Positions 25,514-34,397 of a stretch of DNA of 64,000 nucleotides are shown in pieces (position 1 is the first letter of the stretch; each line of letters begins with the position of its first letter). This stretch comes from Pseudomonas beijingensis (GTDB lineage Bacteria > Pseudomonadota > Gammaproteobacteria > Pseudomonadales > Pseudomonadaceae), in the NCBI RefSeq assembly GCF_030687295.1, contig NZ_CP117425.1, positions 1,864,001-1,928,000 on the forward strand. Direction: 5' to 3'. Under the pieces are notes generated by a model. That model searched no databases. It saw nothing but the letters and a program-made list of their open reading frames with translations, and was not told the origin of the DNA. A program made the translations under genes and the position numbers.

Positions 25514-26605
25514 ATGGAGTTGAACATTGCATCTAATAAAAATCAGCATTTTGTTCCGCGTTGTTATCTTAAGCCGTTCACGATCAAAGGTGAAGGTGCT
25601 GCTATCAATGTTTACAATCTTGATAGGCAGAGGCTCATAACTAATGCGCCGGTAAAAAATCAGTGCTCTCGCGACTATTTTTATGGGCAAGACGATAAGC
25701 TTGAGAAGGCTATCCAGTCGCTGGAACAAGGGTACGGCTCGATTATAAATGAGATCACTCAGCCTGGCTGTAAATTCCAGTCGCACCATCAGTATATTCT
25801 TCAAGTTTTTTGGCTGTTTCAATATCTGCGAACCGAAGGTGCATGCAAGCGAGCGGCAGAGATGTATGCCGATATGTTCGAGCCTGTTGGTCTCGACAGC
25901 GACTTTTCCATGAGTATAAAAGATGCAGTACAGACGGCAATGGGCGCCTTTGCTGATAACATGGACGTTGTGTCTGACCTCAAAATCTGTCTGCTTAAGA
26001 ATGCTACCAACGTGCCGTTCCTTGCCTCTGACGATCCCGCAGTCTTAACTAATCGGTGGCAGCTGGAGGACAAGCGAACTCGTGGTGGCTCTCTCGGCCT
26101 CAGGGATGCCGGGGCGATATTACTACTCCCATTATCTCCAACGATATTTTGTCTAGGCTATGATCCGGATGTCTATAGGGTTCCGAGTGACAGCAGTTGG
26201 TTAACAATACGTAAAACCACTGATGTCGAGGCGCTCAATGAATTTCAAGTCTTAAATTGTCGCGCCAATCTTTTTGTCGGCAGCCTGGATTATGCTGATG
26301 GACTACACCGCTTTGTTAATAATTTCATTCATCACAGGCCAGCAGCAAGGCATACCGTCAACTTTGCGATTTTTGAAGGAGAGGAGACGCAAGAGCATAA
26401 AAAATATCGAGTGGTATCCAAGTCAGATTTTAAAAACGCCCGTGATGGCATCATGCATGCTCAAACGATATCTCAAACCCCGTCGCAATGGCCTAGTTTC
26501 CTGCTCCGCCGGAATAAAAGCTGTGCTTACTACAATGGCACCGGAATAGGATACCTCCCGGCAGATGCATGCAGCGGTGATAGAAACCGCTCAACCTTTT
26601 TTTAA
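25514..26605 (+). CDS. DUF4238 protein
   Basis: The 363-residue protein shows the DUF4238 hallmark near its N-terminus, KNQHFVPRCYLKPFT, followed by a mixed alpha/beta body containing NVPFLASDDPAVLTN and LLLPLSPTIFCLGY. DUF4238 proteins are common in mobile and defence islands; their biochemical function is unknown to me. The ATG at 25514 is the first in frame. A decayed relative lies at 40,126-40,587. It stands alone, 293 bases after the metallopeptidase gene. Confidence 0.8.
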   Translation: MELNIASNKNQHFVPRCYLKPFTIKGEGAAINVYNLDRQRLITNAPVKNQCSRDYFYGQDDKLEKAIQSLEQGYGSIINEITQPGCKFQSHHQYILQVFWLFQYLRTEGACKRAAEMYADMFEPVGLDSDFSMSIKDAVQTAMGAFADNMDVVSDLKICLLKNATNVPFLASDDPAVLTNRWQLEDKRTRGGSLGLRDAGAILLLPLSPTIFCLGYDPDVYRVPSDSSWLTIRKTTDVEALNEFQVLNCRANLFVGSLDYADGLHRFVNNFIHHRPAARHTVNFAIFEGEETQEHKKYRVVSKSDFKNARDGIMHAQTISQTPSQWPSFLLRRNKSCAYYNGTGIGYLPADACSGDRNRSTFF

Positions 26606-26862
26606 AGTTTCTCCGTATAGGTAGAACTCGAAAAGAGCAATAGTTGGCACATGATGATAAGCGCACTCTGCGCATGCTCATTTCTACCCTTATCGTGGGG
26701 CCTTTAGAACGAATCCAGGCCATCATCGGGGTGGTTTCTGTCTGTCCGTAGTGGGTCGACAGCAGTTTTGGGCGACTGGCCGCTTTCGGCCAAGCAGACC
26801 TTCCTTAAATGTCCAAACAGGTTAACAAACCAGGTACCGGCCCAAGTTTAGGTGAAGACGGC

Positions 26863-27126
26863 ATGACACTTTCCAAAGGTAATATCATAAAGCTAATCAA
26901 TATTGATCGAGCAACGGTAGTGCTCTCTGATTGGTTAAACTCTCGGGAAGCGACTCCTGGAGATATCGCCGAGGTGGAAGAGATTTCAGTGGGTGAGGCT
27001 GGATGTATCGTTCGCTTGCTGTGCGAGCCATATGCAGGATTTCTCAAATGGAGAGCCTCATATTTTGAGGCTGGATTGACCTATGAGGTGCTGAGTAGCT
27101 ATCCCAATGACGTCCCCATTGAATGA
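26863..27126 (+). CDS. Small unrecognised protein
   Basis: The 87-residue ORF starts MTLSKGNIIKLINIDRATVV, with an aggtga site upstream; an ATG at 26809 would add 18 residues but has no site. It is acidic, with a repeated-looking centre (DIAEVEEISVGEAGCIVRLL) and no motif I know. The composition and codon use look like coding sequence. It is solitary, facing the membrane protein gene on the other strand. Confidence 0.5.
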   Translation: MTLSKGNIIKLINIDRATVVLSDWLNSREATPGDIAEVEEISVGEAGCIVRLLCEPYAGFLKWRASYFEAGLTYEVLSSYPNDVPIE

Positions 27127-27186
27127 CACGCGATGTCTCTGGAGATGGCGTTTTGGGGAACACTATTGTATCAGCACAGGTTGAAG

Positions 27187-27891
27187 TCAGCTTTTCGAGC
27201 ATCCGGGAGCATCGGGTCGTTCATAGGGGTAAAACAGGGTCTCTGTCGTAATGCTTTTGAGGCCCTGCTTTGGCAGCTGTAATGTTCGAAACGCAACTCC
27301 AGACTTGTCACATCTTTGCAGTTGGAGCAGATACAGCATGTCTTCCGACTCGGCGACCTGGCACCCCTCGTACTGATCAAGATTTGCATAGACCACACGA
27401 CGCTTAATACATTCCGATGCCTGCTTCAGCGCTGCGGAGCGGCCATCGTTTGAGGGCAACCTCACCAACAAGAACCAAGCAGAAAACAGCAGGCCGGCGA
27501 TTATGCAGATCGATCCAACGCATACGGCAATCCCTCGGTTTTCGATCGCACGCTTGAGAACATGGGCAATCCATTTTGGGGGTGGCTGGAACTCGCCCGG
27601 CATTTCTCTAGTTTTTTCCAGCAGAAGTAAGAGAAAAGCGACGATTCCGACTAGAGCCATGCCAAAAGCCAAAGCCCCAATGTAAGACCCAAATCTGGCA
27701 GCTCCGTAAGCAAGGATTTCCTGAGCGCCGATGCCCAATCGTTCGATAGCAACATCCATCGTCAGGTAATACTTCTCAAGGTAAGCGTACCCGCTGAGCG
27801 TGAATGCTCCGATCATGCTAGCGATGAGTAGAGTGGCTTCGATGCGCAGGTGTGTCCTGAGTCGTTTGGGGCTTGCGTCTTCCGTGGCCAT
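27187..27891 (-). CDS. Unrecognised membrane protein
   Basis: The 234-residue protein has three clear hydrophobic helices (LLIASMIGAFTLSGYAYLE, GSYIGALAFGMALVGIVAFL, GIAVCVGSICIIAGLLFSAWF) and a C-terminal soluble domain of about 85 residues with three cysteines (SECIKRR, EGCQVAE, QRCDKSG). The soluble part may be periplasmic. I do not recognise the family. The ATG at 27891 was preferred to a TTG nine bases earlier. It is solitary and convergent with the small ORF at 26863. Confidence 0.65.
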   Translation of the reverse strand: MATEDASPKRLRTHLRIEATLLIASMIGAFTLSGYAYLEKYYLTMDVAIERLGIGAQEILAYGAARFGSYIGALAFGMALVGIVAFLLLLLEKTREMPGEFQPPPKWIAHVLKRAIENRGIAVCVGSICIIAGLLFSAWFLLVRLPSNDGRSAALKQASECIKRRVVYANLDQYEGCQVAESEDMLYLLQLQRCDKSGVAFRTLQLPKQGLKSITTETLFYPYERPDAPGCSKS

Positions 27892-28043
27892 GTCGGTCAA
27901 GCTGGCATTCCTGAAAAAGGATTAGAGAAAATTGTACCTCAGGCTTTTCATCAATCGAACGAGTGGCTGCCAACAGGTGTTTTAGATCTGCGCCTGATCG
28001 ATCGAGAGGGTGCCTAGTGGGCTCAGATATCTAATGTTCTGCC

Positions 28044-28086
28044 TCTGGCCGATTTCTGCCTGTCGCGAAAGGCAGAAACGGCCAGA
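28044..28086. repeat. Dispersed palindromic element (best-formed copy)
   Basis: The element reads as a long inverted repeat, tctggccgatttctgcct facing aggcagaaacggccaga, around the centre gtcgcgaa. Related but decayed copies occur elsewhere in the island, for example near 15,530, 26,765, 29,240 and 38,865. It is intergenic and resembles small repeated elements of fluorescent pseudomonads. Confidence 0.6.
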
Positions 28087-28142
28087 AGCGATCATCGGAT
28101 GTTCGTGAAAAAGGAGCAATTCAGTTTCTGGTTATCACTGAA

Positions 28143-28955
28143 TTAGTCTTGCCCCAGTGCCCTTCTTTTCGCCAGCTGCCGGTACTCCTCTTGGAGTGGT
28201 TTGGGCACTTTTAAAAGCTTAGCGACGTCATCGATCAGATCAGGGTCAAGCCACAGAGGCGCATTGCTCATGTGCATATGATTTCTACGACTTACCTTCT
28301 TGCGATTGCTCGTGCTGAACATTAGATTTTTCCAGACCAGAGCCGATCTGGCAGGGTCGTTCTTGTCCACTAGCATCTGTTCCAGACGCCCCCCAACTAG
28401 GTCGCCTTCTCTGGGAGCAGTTAGTTCCCGCTCCTGTATTGCTTTAACGTTCTGCTCCAGCACGGCGCGGGACGGCTCATCTGCATAGTGCATTACATCT
28501 AAAGGCTGGCAGTACTGGCGAATCCGCCAGACCATCTGATCCAAATAATGCAGCTCATGGCCCATCACGCCAACGTGATTCAGAAAATATCTATCCGAAT
28601 CCCACTCAGCGATTGCTTCAAATACTTCCTTTTGCCGCAAAGTAAGAGGAATTTCAAACCCAAGTTCTTTTTCTATTAGCGTTAAGGCTTTCGATATGTC
28701 GTGCCCGATAGTTAGAGCGCTGACACGGTGAAGGGTGAGGATGCCTTTCAGGTATTTCTCTAGTGCCTGCTCCGCTGACCACAAAAACTGAGGAACGAGT
28801 CGATGTCTAGCTGCTAGGCGAGCGGCGACGTAATCCCCATCACCTGTGTCTCTTAAGCAACGAATTATTGCGGAATTGACTTTAGCGTGCTTAGTCGGAG
28901 GCCTGTATCCAGAGGTATCCATTTCTCTTCTGAACCTTGAATTGAAAAGACTCAT
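28143..28955 (-). CDS. HEPN-domain-like protein
   Basis: The 270-residue protein has an N-terminal helical half resembling HEPN domains (AARLAARHRLVPQFLWSAEQ, then ALEKYLKGILTLHR, then IGHDISKALTLIEKELG); the A-x-E-x-x-x-K helix and GHDI are typical of HEPN proteins. There is no clear RxxxxH catalytic signature, so ribonuclease activity is doubtful. I chose the ATG at 28955, which follows an agga site; the frame continues upstream to a TTG at 29021. HEPN proteins are frequent in toxin-antitoxin and defence loci. It stands alone here. Confidence 0.6.
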   Translation of the reverse strand: MSLFNSRFRREMDTSGYRPPTKHAKVNSAIIRCLRDTGDGDYVAARLAARHRLVPQFLWSAEQALEKYLKGILTLHRVSALTIGHDISKALTLIEKELGFEIPLTLRQKEVFEAIAEWDSDRYFLNHVGVMGHELHYLDQMVWRIRQYCQPLDVMHYADEPSRAVLEQNVKAIQERELTAPREGDLVGGRLEQMLVDKNDPARSALVWKNLMFSTSNRKKVSRRNHMHMSNAPLWLDPDLIDDVAKLLKVPKPLQEEYRQLAKRRALGQD

Positions 28956-29021
28956 TGTCTCAAGTCCTGCGACATGCCGATAGTACTCGAGCACTAGGTG
29001 ACCGAAGGGAATAACCGTCAA

Positions 29022-29368
29022 AAATCCTTGCGTCTGCTTACCCGTATCGAGGTATTAAATATTTTCTGAGCCCTGGGAGAAAGTCAGCCCTTCCACTAAA
29101 GGATGCGGAGTTGAATCGCCCTGAGATCCCGAGACCTCCTCGGGCATCATATTGAGAATTGGGGCAAAAGCTTTTTTTGATACAGCCTCCTATCGGAGGC
29201 TGTATCTCGCCGATTTAATGGTTTGACGAACGTCTGCTTTGGGTCGATTTCGGCCACCCGCGGCAGGCAGAAATCGGCCGATTCTGTTGAAAAATCGACC
29301 ATGGTTTCCACGGCAAAAAAGTAAGCGCTTGAATTGAAATCTTTACAACCTTCCATGGTGAATGCGCG
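29022..29368. other. Intergenic with palindromic repeat and cgattctgttgaaaa motif
   Basis: This stretch holds a decayed copy of the palindromic element (about 29,230-29,275) joined to cgattctgttgaaaaatcg at 29,279. That motif also forms the ends of the MITE-like element at 38,877-39,053. A short inverted repeat (agcctcc...ggaggct) sits at 29,185-29,205. No gene was seen. Confidence 0.45.
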
Positions 29369-29506
29369 ATGCAGCAAGCAAGTTTTCAGATTGACTCCCG
29401 GCCGGGAACGTTGCCCAGCCAAAATTACTCAACGAAAGGAGAAGCTCTTAAAGAGTTGGTAGATAACGCATGGGATGCGGATGCAGAAGAGATGGGACGT
29501 GCATAA
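29369..29506 (+). pseudogene. N-terminal fragment of a GHKL (Hsp90-like) ATPase
   Basis: The 45-codon frame begins ATG and reads through TKGEALKELVDNAWDADAEE before a stop. ELVDNAxDA is the N-box of the Bergerat ATP-binding fold (Hsp90, gyrase B, MORC and histidine kinases). A functional domain needs about 200 further residues with the DxGxG and GxxG boxes; none follow in any frame nearby. The fragment is what remains of a larger gene, possibly one of the MORC- or Hsp90-like defence ATPases. It is immediately followed by unrelated sequence and a terminator. Confidence 0.55.
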
Positions 29507-29619
29507 AAAGGCGGCGACCAATCAAAGGCAAGAAAGGGGGACGGGAAATTTGCTGGGTGATGTCCGCTGTGGGAGGGTCGAGCTCGCTGTCTTGCCCGCC
29601 GCCAAGAACCGCGAAAAAA

Positions 29620-29645
29620 AATCACCTGTCGAAGGACAGGTGATT
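29620..29645 (-). terminator. Terminator of the small coiled-coil membrane protein gene
   Basis: The perfect stem aatcacctgtc/gacaggtgatt has a 4-base loop, with an A run on the plus strand just before it (T run on the minus strand). It lies 29 bases after the stop of the minus-strand gene at 29,674. Confidence 0.75.
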
Positions 29646-29673
29646 TTCGTGGCTTCAGTAATCGCTAAGAAAA

Positions 29674-29979
29674 CTATAAGAAGGCTTTCATCGCCGCGAT
29701 CAAGATGCCGATCGTCACGGCGAGCATGGAAGCCATACGAATGGACAACTTGAGATCGGATTTAGCGATCTCTACAGTCAGCCGATGATTAGTATTAGCA
29801 ATCTCAGCGGTCGCCTTGCCGATTTCAGCAGTTAACCGCTGGTCAAGACTTGTGAGATCACTTTTCGTCGCGAGTAGTGTGAGCATGTCAGATTCCAATG
29901 CTTGGATAACAGCTTCGGCTTTGAGCTCAGGCACGTCGATTGCGCGCAGTGCCTGATACATCGCCAGTTCCATTTTCAT
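29674..29979 (-). CDS. Small coiled-coil protein with C-terminal membrane anchor (copy 1)
   Basis: The 101-residue protein has an N-terminal MYQALRAIDVPELKAEAVIQAL segment, a coiled-coil middle with repeats (LTSLDQRLTAEIGKATAEIA) and a C-terminal transmembrane helix (MASMLAVTIGILIAAMKAFL). This is the plan of DUF1640/CCDC90-like proteins found in mobile elements. A paralogue at 47,079-47,324 shares the N-terminal and anchor regions but has a shorter middle. An aggagg site precedes the ATG. The mRNA leader contains the structured attenuator-like element described below. It lies downstream of the MobH relaxase gene. Confidence 0.72.
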   Translation of the reverse strand: MKMELAMYQALRAIDVPELKAEAVIQALESDMLTLLATKSDLTSLDQRLTAEIGKATAEIANTNHRLTVEIAKSDLKLSIRMASMLAVTIGILIAAMKAFL

Positions 29980-30250
29980 TAAGGCCTCCTAAACCAAAAA
30001 AGGCCTTCCCCACGACAGGAAAGGCCCGTCGTGGGTGGGAAAGTCATGCTTCCATCGACATTCAAGTCGACTGTCCGCGCTGCCGGAAGCTATGCGGTCA
30101 TATGATGGATCCTGCGGAGAACCGCAGCGCCGTCTTGAAGATCCTGGCGGCTGGTGCTGAGCGAATCAGCGAGATGCATAGCAAAAATGCCCCTGGGGGG
30201 CGTTTGCTGTCAATCCGAAAAGCGGTTATCGAGTGTTTCCTAATGTTGTG
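29980..30250 (-). promoter_or_regulatory. Structured leader with competing hairpins (copy 1)
   Basis: The minus-strand leader between mobH and the small membrane protein gene can fold a terminator stem (ggcctttcc with ggggaaggcc, followed by six T) or an overlapping alternative stem (cccacgac with gtcgtggg). They share bases, so only one can form. Upstream, two more hairpins (ctgcgg/ccgcag and cgac/gtcg) are also present in the second copy at 47,325-47,575. One pair of the alternative stem is C-G here and A-T there. This looks like a transcription attenuator or riboregulator. Confidence 0.6.
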
Positions 30251-32055
30251 TGAGGCTTCTCACTGCCTGGCGTCACCAACTTCAGATTCGGGTTGTTGGG
30301 GGACGAATCGCTTATCAAGCCATAGTGCTTTTTCAAGAAATAGCCGTGCAAGAAACGTGTTCTGCGCGCGCCGCTGAGCTCACATGTCCAGATGCAGCGA
30401 CCGTTCGCTTGTATACGGTGCAGTTTCATTTTCCCAAAGCGCCTTTGAACCCATTCCCAGTCAGACTGGCCCTGTCTTTTCGAGATGCAGGCGAAATGGG
30501 GAAATGCTTTCGCGTAGCGTTGGAAGATTCCAGGAGTGACCAAGAAGAGTGTGTCTTCGACGGAGTGCACCAGCGCTTGATCGTCATTCATGATGATCTC
30601 CTGAGTGCGCACGCCTTTGATCAGCCACTCCATGAAGTGTTCGCCGCTTGGCTTCACATACTTGTCTGGTACGGACGGTTCTTCTGCTGAAGGTGCACAT
30701 TCGGTGATAGGTGCGGACTCGGAGTCTTCAGGCCACTTGGAAGGCTCGCCGAATCGATTCCTCAATGAGTCGAGAGAGTCGGGTGATACTGTATCTGGCA
30801 GTGATGGATCTGATTGTATGGTTATGGTCGCTGGCTTATTGGTCTCAGCTGCAGTGGTCGCCTGCGCGGGGGCATCGCTGGTAAACGTTGCCGCAGACGG
30901 GCCCTCAAGTAGATCAACTGTCACCTTGCCCGTGAAAGCAACTGGACGCGCTCTACCGTTCCAGATCAATGCCGGTAATAGTTTCAGGACAGTGAAGTTT
31001 TGCAACCAACCCCTCTCGCTCGTGACAGTCACTTTCCAGATGGCTTCCCCATCGGCCGTGGGCAGGGCAATACCGTACTCCAGCAGTACATCGAGTACAG
31101 CGATCTCTTGTTCTGGCACTCCATCAACACCCTGAGAGAGGAGGTGGTGATGAAGCTTGTCTGATACGTTTTTGCTGACCAGCCATAGAGCCTCTCGCGT
31201 GAGCCAGCCATCCGAGGCTTCGGGCTGGTTGAGCTTTAGCTCTGAGGCGAGTAGGTAGCGAAGGCTGTCGAGGAGTTTGTGTCGCAGTGCATGTTTTGCG
31301 ACAGACATCGCGTTAATTGGGCCACTTCCCATAGCTTTGGCTACGGAAGCTTGATCGGCTTGAGTAATGAGGGCGCCGAGTTCGCCAGTATGTTCGCTAT
31401 GGCCAGACCAGTGGAATATTAGAGAGGCCCACAGTTCAGGGAAGGCGGAAAGCCAGTCTAGGATTTCCCTGCTTAATAGCTGCTGGATCATCAGGCAGGA
31501 TGCGGCCCCGCGCAGTCGATGCTCGCGGTCTTTTCGGTATCGAAATCGGTAAGGTCGAGTCAGCGGTCCGTGCCATGGGTGCCAGGCGCAGCCATCCGAA
31601 TATTCAACCTGGACATCAATCGCAATCTTGCCAAGGTTTTCCCCCAGGCTGGCGTATGCCAGTGCGGCATTCCACGCTTCTGCTTGAGCTATCTGAACTT
31701 CTGGTTGCGCTCCTGAGGGCAGTAAGCGTGATGGGCGCATTTTGAGAGCGTACGTAATTACTTCCAGGCCATGGTCCAGCATCCCACCGGAATATGTATG
31801 GTGCTGGCTTTCGGAGGCCGGCAGAAATTGGACCAGTTCGGCGTATCGTCTAATTGGGTCGAGATAAAGTTTATCGAATTGAGGGCGGGATACGGCGGTG
31901 CACTGCCAGATCTGCTCCAGCAATTTTTGTTTGTGGGGAGTGGCCAAGAGTGATTTTGCAGATTGGGGTGTGGTCAGACCGGCGGGTGATGTTGGGCTGG
32001 CTGCAGCGGTAGGGCCGAGTGCACGCCGAAGCTTGCGATGGAACAGCGAGAACAT
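30226..32055 (-). CDS. mobH: MobH-family relaxase (TraI_2 domain)
   Basis: The 609-residue protein begins MFSLFHRKLRRALGP at 32055, preceded by aggag. The N-terminal half is the MobH relaxase domain: RYAELVQFLPASESQHHTYSG, then GMLDHGLEVITYAL with the HD-type metal ligands, HPWHGPL, and RFRYRKDREHRLRGAASCL. The C-terminal third (EHFMEWLIKGVRTQEIIMND, then WVQRRFGKMKLH) is the conserved domain of TraI proteins of SXT- and PFGI-type integrative conjugative elements. MobH nicks the element's origin of transfer. No type IV secretion genes accompany it, so the element would need help to transfer. Confidence 0.88.
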   Translation of the reverse strand: MFSLFHRKLRRALGPTAAASPTSPAGLTTPQSAKSLLATPHKQKLLEQIWQCTAVSRPQFDKLYLDPIRRYAELVQFLPASESQHHTYSGGMLDHGLEVITYALKMRPSRLLPSGAQPEVQIAQAEAWNAALAYASLGENLGKIAIDVQVEYSDGCAWHPWHGPLTRPYRFRYRKDREHRLRGAASCLMIQQLLSREILDWLSAFPELWASLIFHWSGHSEHTGELGALITQADQASVAKAMGSGPINAMSVAKHALRHKLLDSLRYLLASELKLNQPEASDGWLTREALWLVSKNVSDKLHHHLLSQGVDGVPEQEIAVLDVLLEYGIALPTADGEAIWKVTVTSERGWLQNFTVLKLLPALIWNGRARPVAFTGKVTVDLLEGPSAATFTSDAPAQATTAAETNKPATITIQSDPSLPDTVSPDSLDSLRNRFGEPSKWPEDSESAPITECAPSAEEPSVPDKYVKPSGEHFMEWLIKGVRTQEIIMNDDQALVHSVEDTLFLVTPGIFQRYAKAFPHFACISKRQGQSDWEWVQRRFGKMKLHRIQANGRCIWTCELSGARRTRFLHGYFLKKHYGLISDSSPNNPNLKLVTPGSEKPHTTLGNTR

Positions 32056-32599
32056 AATTGCTCCTGTCGAGAAGAAGAGGAGGTATTCGCTTGGTAACGA
32101 TATGGGCAGCACTCATGAGTGATGGAGGAGTGCTTAGCTTCGAAGCGCCGATATAGACTTGTCAGCGGGCAAAGCGCGGAGCGAGCGAGCCGGATTGGTC
32201 CCTAGAGACAGCGAGCGGCTTCTTGCTACGTCAGAGGAGTCCCTCAGTCATCCACGTTTGCATGGTTGATCAGATGACCGAAGCCGGGAATGCTCGCCGA
32301 GCAGGCATTCCATGTCTCGTGCCTATAGGACACGCATCCGGCCAGTGCAGAAAGATTAAATGCGTCACTACGCATCTCCGTATTAGCTGGAAATACGCTT
32401 GGTTAGGTCGAGGCGCTAACGAGGTGCGGAGCAAGACCGCAGAGTCCAGCTCTGAGAATGGCGACTGTCATGGAAATGGCCGCTCGATCGTTCGGGGCGA
32501 CATTCGTTGAAGCCTAGGGCATCACGAGTACCTGGAGCTTTAGCCCCCGAATGTATGGAGAAGCAGACTTTCACGACTCATTGAGTTCGAGCACCCTGA
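32056..32599. other. Intergenic, no gene seen
   Basis: These 540 bases lie between the relaxase start and the integrase stop. I see no supported ORF and no strong hairpin. An origin of transfer would be plausible next to the relaxase, but I cannot identify one from sequence. Confidence 0.4.
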
Positions 32600-33538
32600 T
32601 TATCGTCCAAGGTATGTCGCAGTAATTTGTGTTCTCTCATGCCCAAGTTCACGGCTGATAATTTGTCGAGCAACACGGTCTTGAGAGCGCTGCATTGGGC
32701 TCAATTTCCTGGAAGAGATTCCTCCTGCCGCCGGTGCCTTCCGCCCTGTCAAAGCTACGTAACGGCTTTGTGCATAATGATGACGTAGCCCATGCATGTG
32801 GCTCAGGCCTGCTGCCTTGCACTGACCGTCGTAAGTGTTTCTCTGCTGGATATACGTTTTCTGAGCCGGGATTAATGAGCCGGTTCCCGCTAGACGATGC
32901 GCCGCGTTCAATACCTCGCGCTGTAGCGAAGTTGTGACTGGCACAGAGCGATCACGTCCACCCTTCGTCCATGATCCCTTGAGGAGAATGTGATCTCCTT
33001 GATCCGCATACTTGGGCTGAAACTTGATCGCTTCCTCACGGCGTAGTCCAAACGCCGACTGAAGCTGGAGGCTCATGTGCACATGAGCGTCGGTGATCTT
33101 GCCAAGGCCTGTTCCCAGTTCCTGGGCTTTGTTGACGTAAGTGACGAAGCGCCGGTCGGCCACTCCCAGTTGCGTGTTGTCCGCGGGGAGAATGCCAGCC
33201 TTGCCGATTTTTTCAGCCCACCATCGAAGGTGCGCAAGCCGATTTTTGATGGTGCCAGGTGACAGGCCTTCGCCTTGCCAGCGATCCAGCAGTGCCAGTA
33301 CGTGTTTGCCTTTGAGCGAGGGCGCTTTCATCTGCCGGAAACCAGACTCGCGCAGTTGGCGAGCGATCAGCCCCAATGAGCGGATACGGTCGGCCTGAGT
33401 GTTGTGACTGCCATCGCGATTGCGTCGGCAAAGTTGTCGCAGGGTGTAGGTCAAATCGTCCATATCCCATCTACGCTCACGGGCTTTGAATTGTGTTGTT
33501 GTCCAATCCTGAAAATCATTGGTAAGTGTTGGTGCCAA
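32600..33538 (-). CDS. Tyrosine recombinase, integrase-domain protein
   Basis: The 312-residue tyrosine recombinase has a SAM-like core-binding N-terminal region (ALLDRWQGEGLSPGTIKNRL), catalytic Arg in SAFGLRREEAIKF, the HxLRH box in MHGLRHHYAQSRY, His in ELGHERTQI and the nucleophile Tyr in TATYLGR at the C-terminus. All catalytic residues are present. It is unrelated in detail to the P4-type integrase at ssrA and matches the internal integrase-domain proteins carried by MobH-type elements in pseudomonads. The start is TTG at 33538 or, less likely, ATG at 33463. Confidence 0.83.
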   Translation of the reverse strand: MAPTLTNDFQDWTTTQFKARERRWDMDDLTYTLRQLCRRNRDGSHNTQADRIRSLGLIARQLRESGFRQMKAPSLKGKHVLALLDRWQGEGLSPGTIKNRLAHLRWWAEKIGKAGILPADNTQLGVADRRFVTYVNKAQELGTGLGKITDAHVHMSLQLQSAFGLRREEAIKFQPKYADQGDHILLKGSWTKGGRDRSVPVTTSLQREVLNAAHRLAGTGSLIPAQKTYIQQRNTYDGQCKAAGLSHMHGLRHHYAQSRYVALTGRKAPAAGGISSRKLSPMQRSQDRVARQIISRELGHERTQITATYLGR

Positions 33539-34142
33539 CTCGCTAGGCGAGATCCCCGAAGGGCAGGGGCATGGTGTTCAGGAAACACCGGTGTCTCGAC
33601 TGAGACGTCCGTCTTTCTTCCTGCTGGAAGGCCGGACGGAGATGGAGCGGGATGAACGAGTTTTTAGCGTCGATGAGAACTCCAAAGAAATGGGTGGGAT
33701 AGTTAAATGGGAGCAGTCGCGTTGTACAAAGGACCGCTGCCAAGGACGATGCAGTAGCGGAACATCATGGAATAAATCCGATAGAACAAAAGTGGCTCCG
33801 CCCCATCGGGTATGGGTCGGTATGCTTTTGGAGCCTTGCTTACCTGGCTAACTCCATCCTGCTGGATCAGCGCTTGCAGGAGTCTTGCGCTGTTGGGATG
33901 ACGACGTTCGAACCTGTCGTCTTAGGTTTTTGCTGGGCCAATGTAAGGGGGCATCATCATGTATGCCACATTCTTTAGGGTTCAGGATTCGCCCGTGATG
34001 TTGGGGCGTTGGCTGGGCCGTCACTGCGGATTGCAGTGACGGCCGAGTTCATGACTTGCGCGCATCCGGGCAAAAACTGGTTCTGCAGCAGGTGCATATT
34101 TATCCATCGCCTGTGGTACTGACGCGACCTTCGGCCTTGTCG
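33539..34142. other. Intergenic, no gene seen
   Basis: About 600 bases upstream of the integrase gene. Short frames on both strands lack start sites and recognisable domains. It probably carries the integrase promoter and decayed element sequence. Confidence 0.4.
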
Positions 34143-34193
34143 GCTCCCTGCGCAGGTGCGGCATGGTCCCCATGCCACGCCTGCGCAGGGAGC
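34143..34193. repeat. 51-base near-perfect inverted repeat
   Basis: Two 24-base arms (starting gctccctgcgcagg, ending ctgcgcagggagc) are separated by only tcc and differ at two positions, one of which stays a G-T wobble on either strand. This makes a very stable hairpin. There is no T run, and no gene ends beside it. Confidence 0.7.
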
Positions 34194-34280
34194 TTGCGTG
34201 AAAAGCGGAACTGGGAACTACGTCGTCCATGCATGCCATGTGAGCAGTATGGTATGTCGTTCGCCCCCGAGTCCTATCAA

Positions 34281-34397
34281 CTATGTTGAGTCGAGCTGAT
34301 CCAGTGTGCGGTTCAGCGCTAACTCGCGCAGTATAATGATCTGCGCAATGATCAGCAGGGTGTTGCGACTGGTGGCCCCCAACTGGTCTACCAGGTT
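34281..34397 (-). pseudogene. C-terminal gene fragment (element protein remnant)
   Basis: The minus-strand frame reads VDQLGATSRNTLLIIAQIII followed by LRELALNRTLDQLDST and a stop. It has the character of a real protein end (no rare codons, regular helical pattern), but I find no start or upstream part in frame. It is likely a remnant of a conjugative-element gene, given the relaxase and integrase nearby. The family is not identified. Confidence 0.3.

Noticed and set aside
33519..33851. 110-residue plus-strand ORF upstream of the internal integrase
   Set aside because: No recognisable domain and overlap with the integrase 5' region; treated as non-coding.
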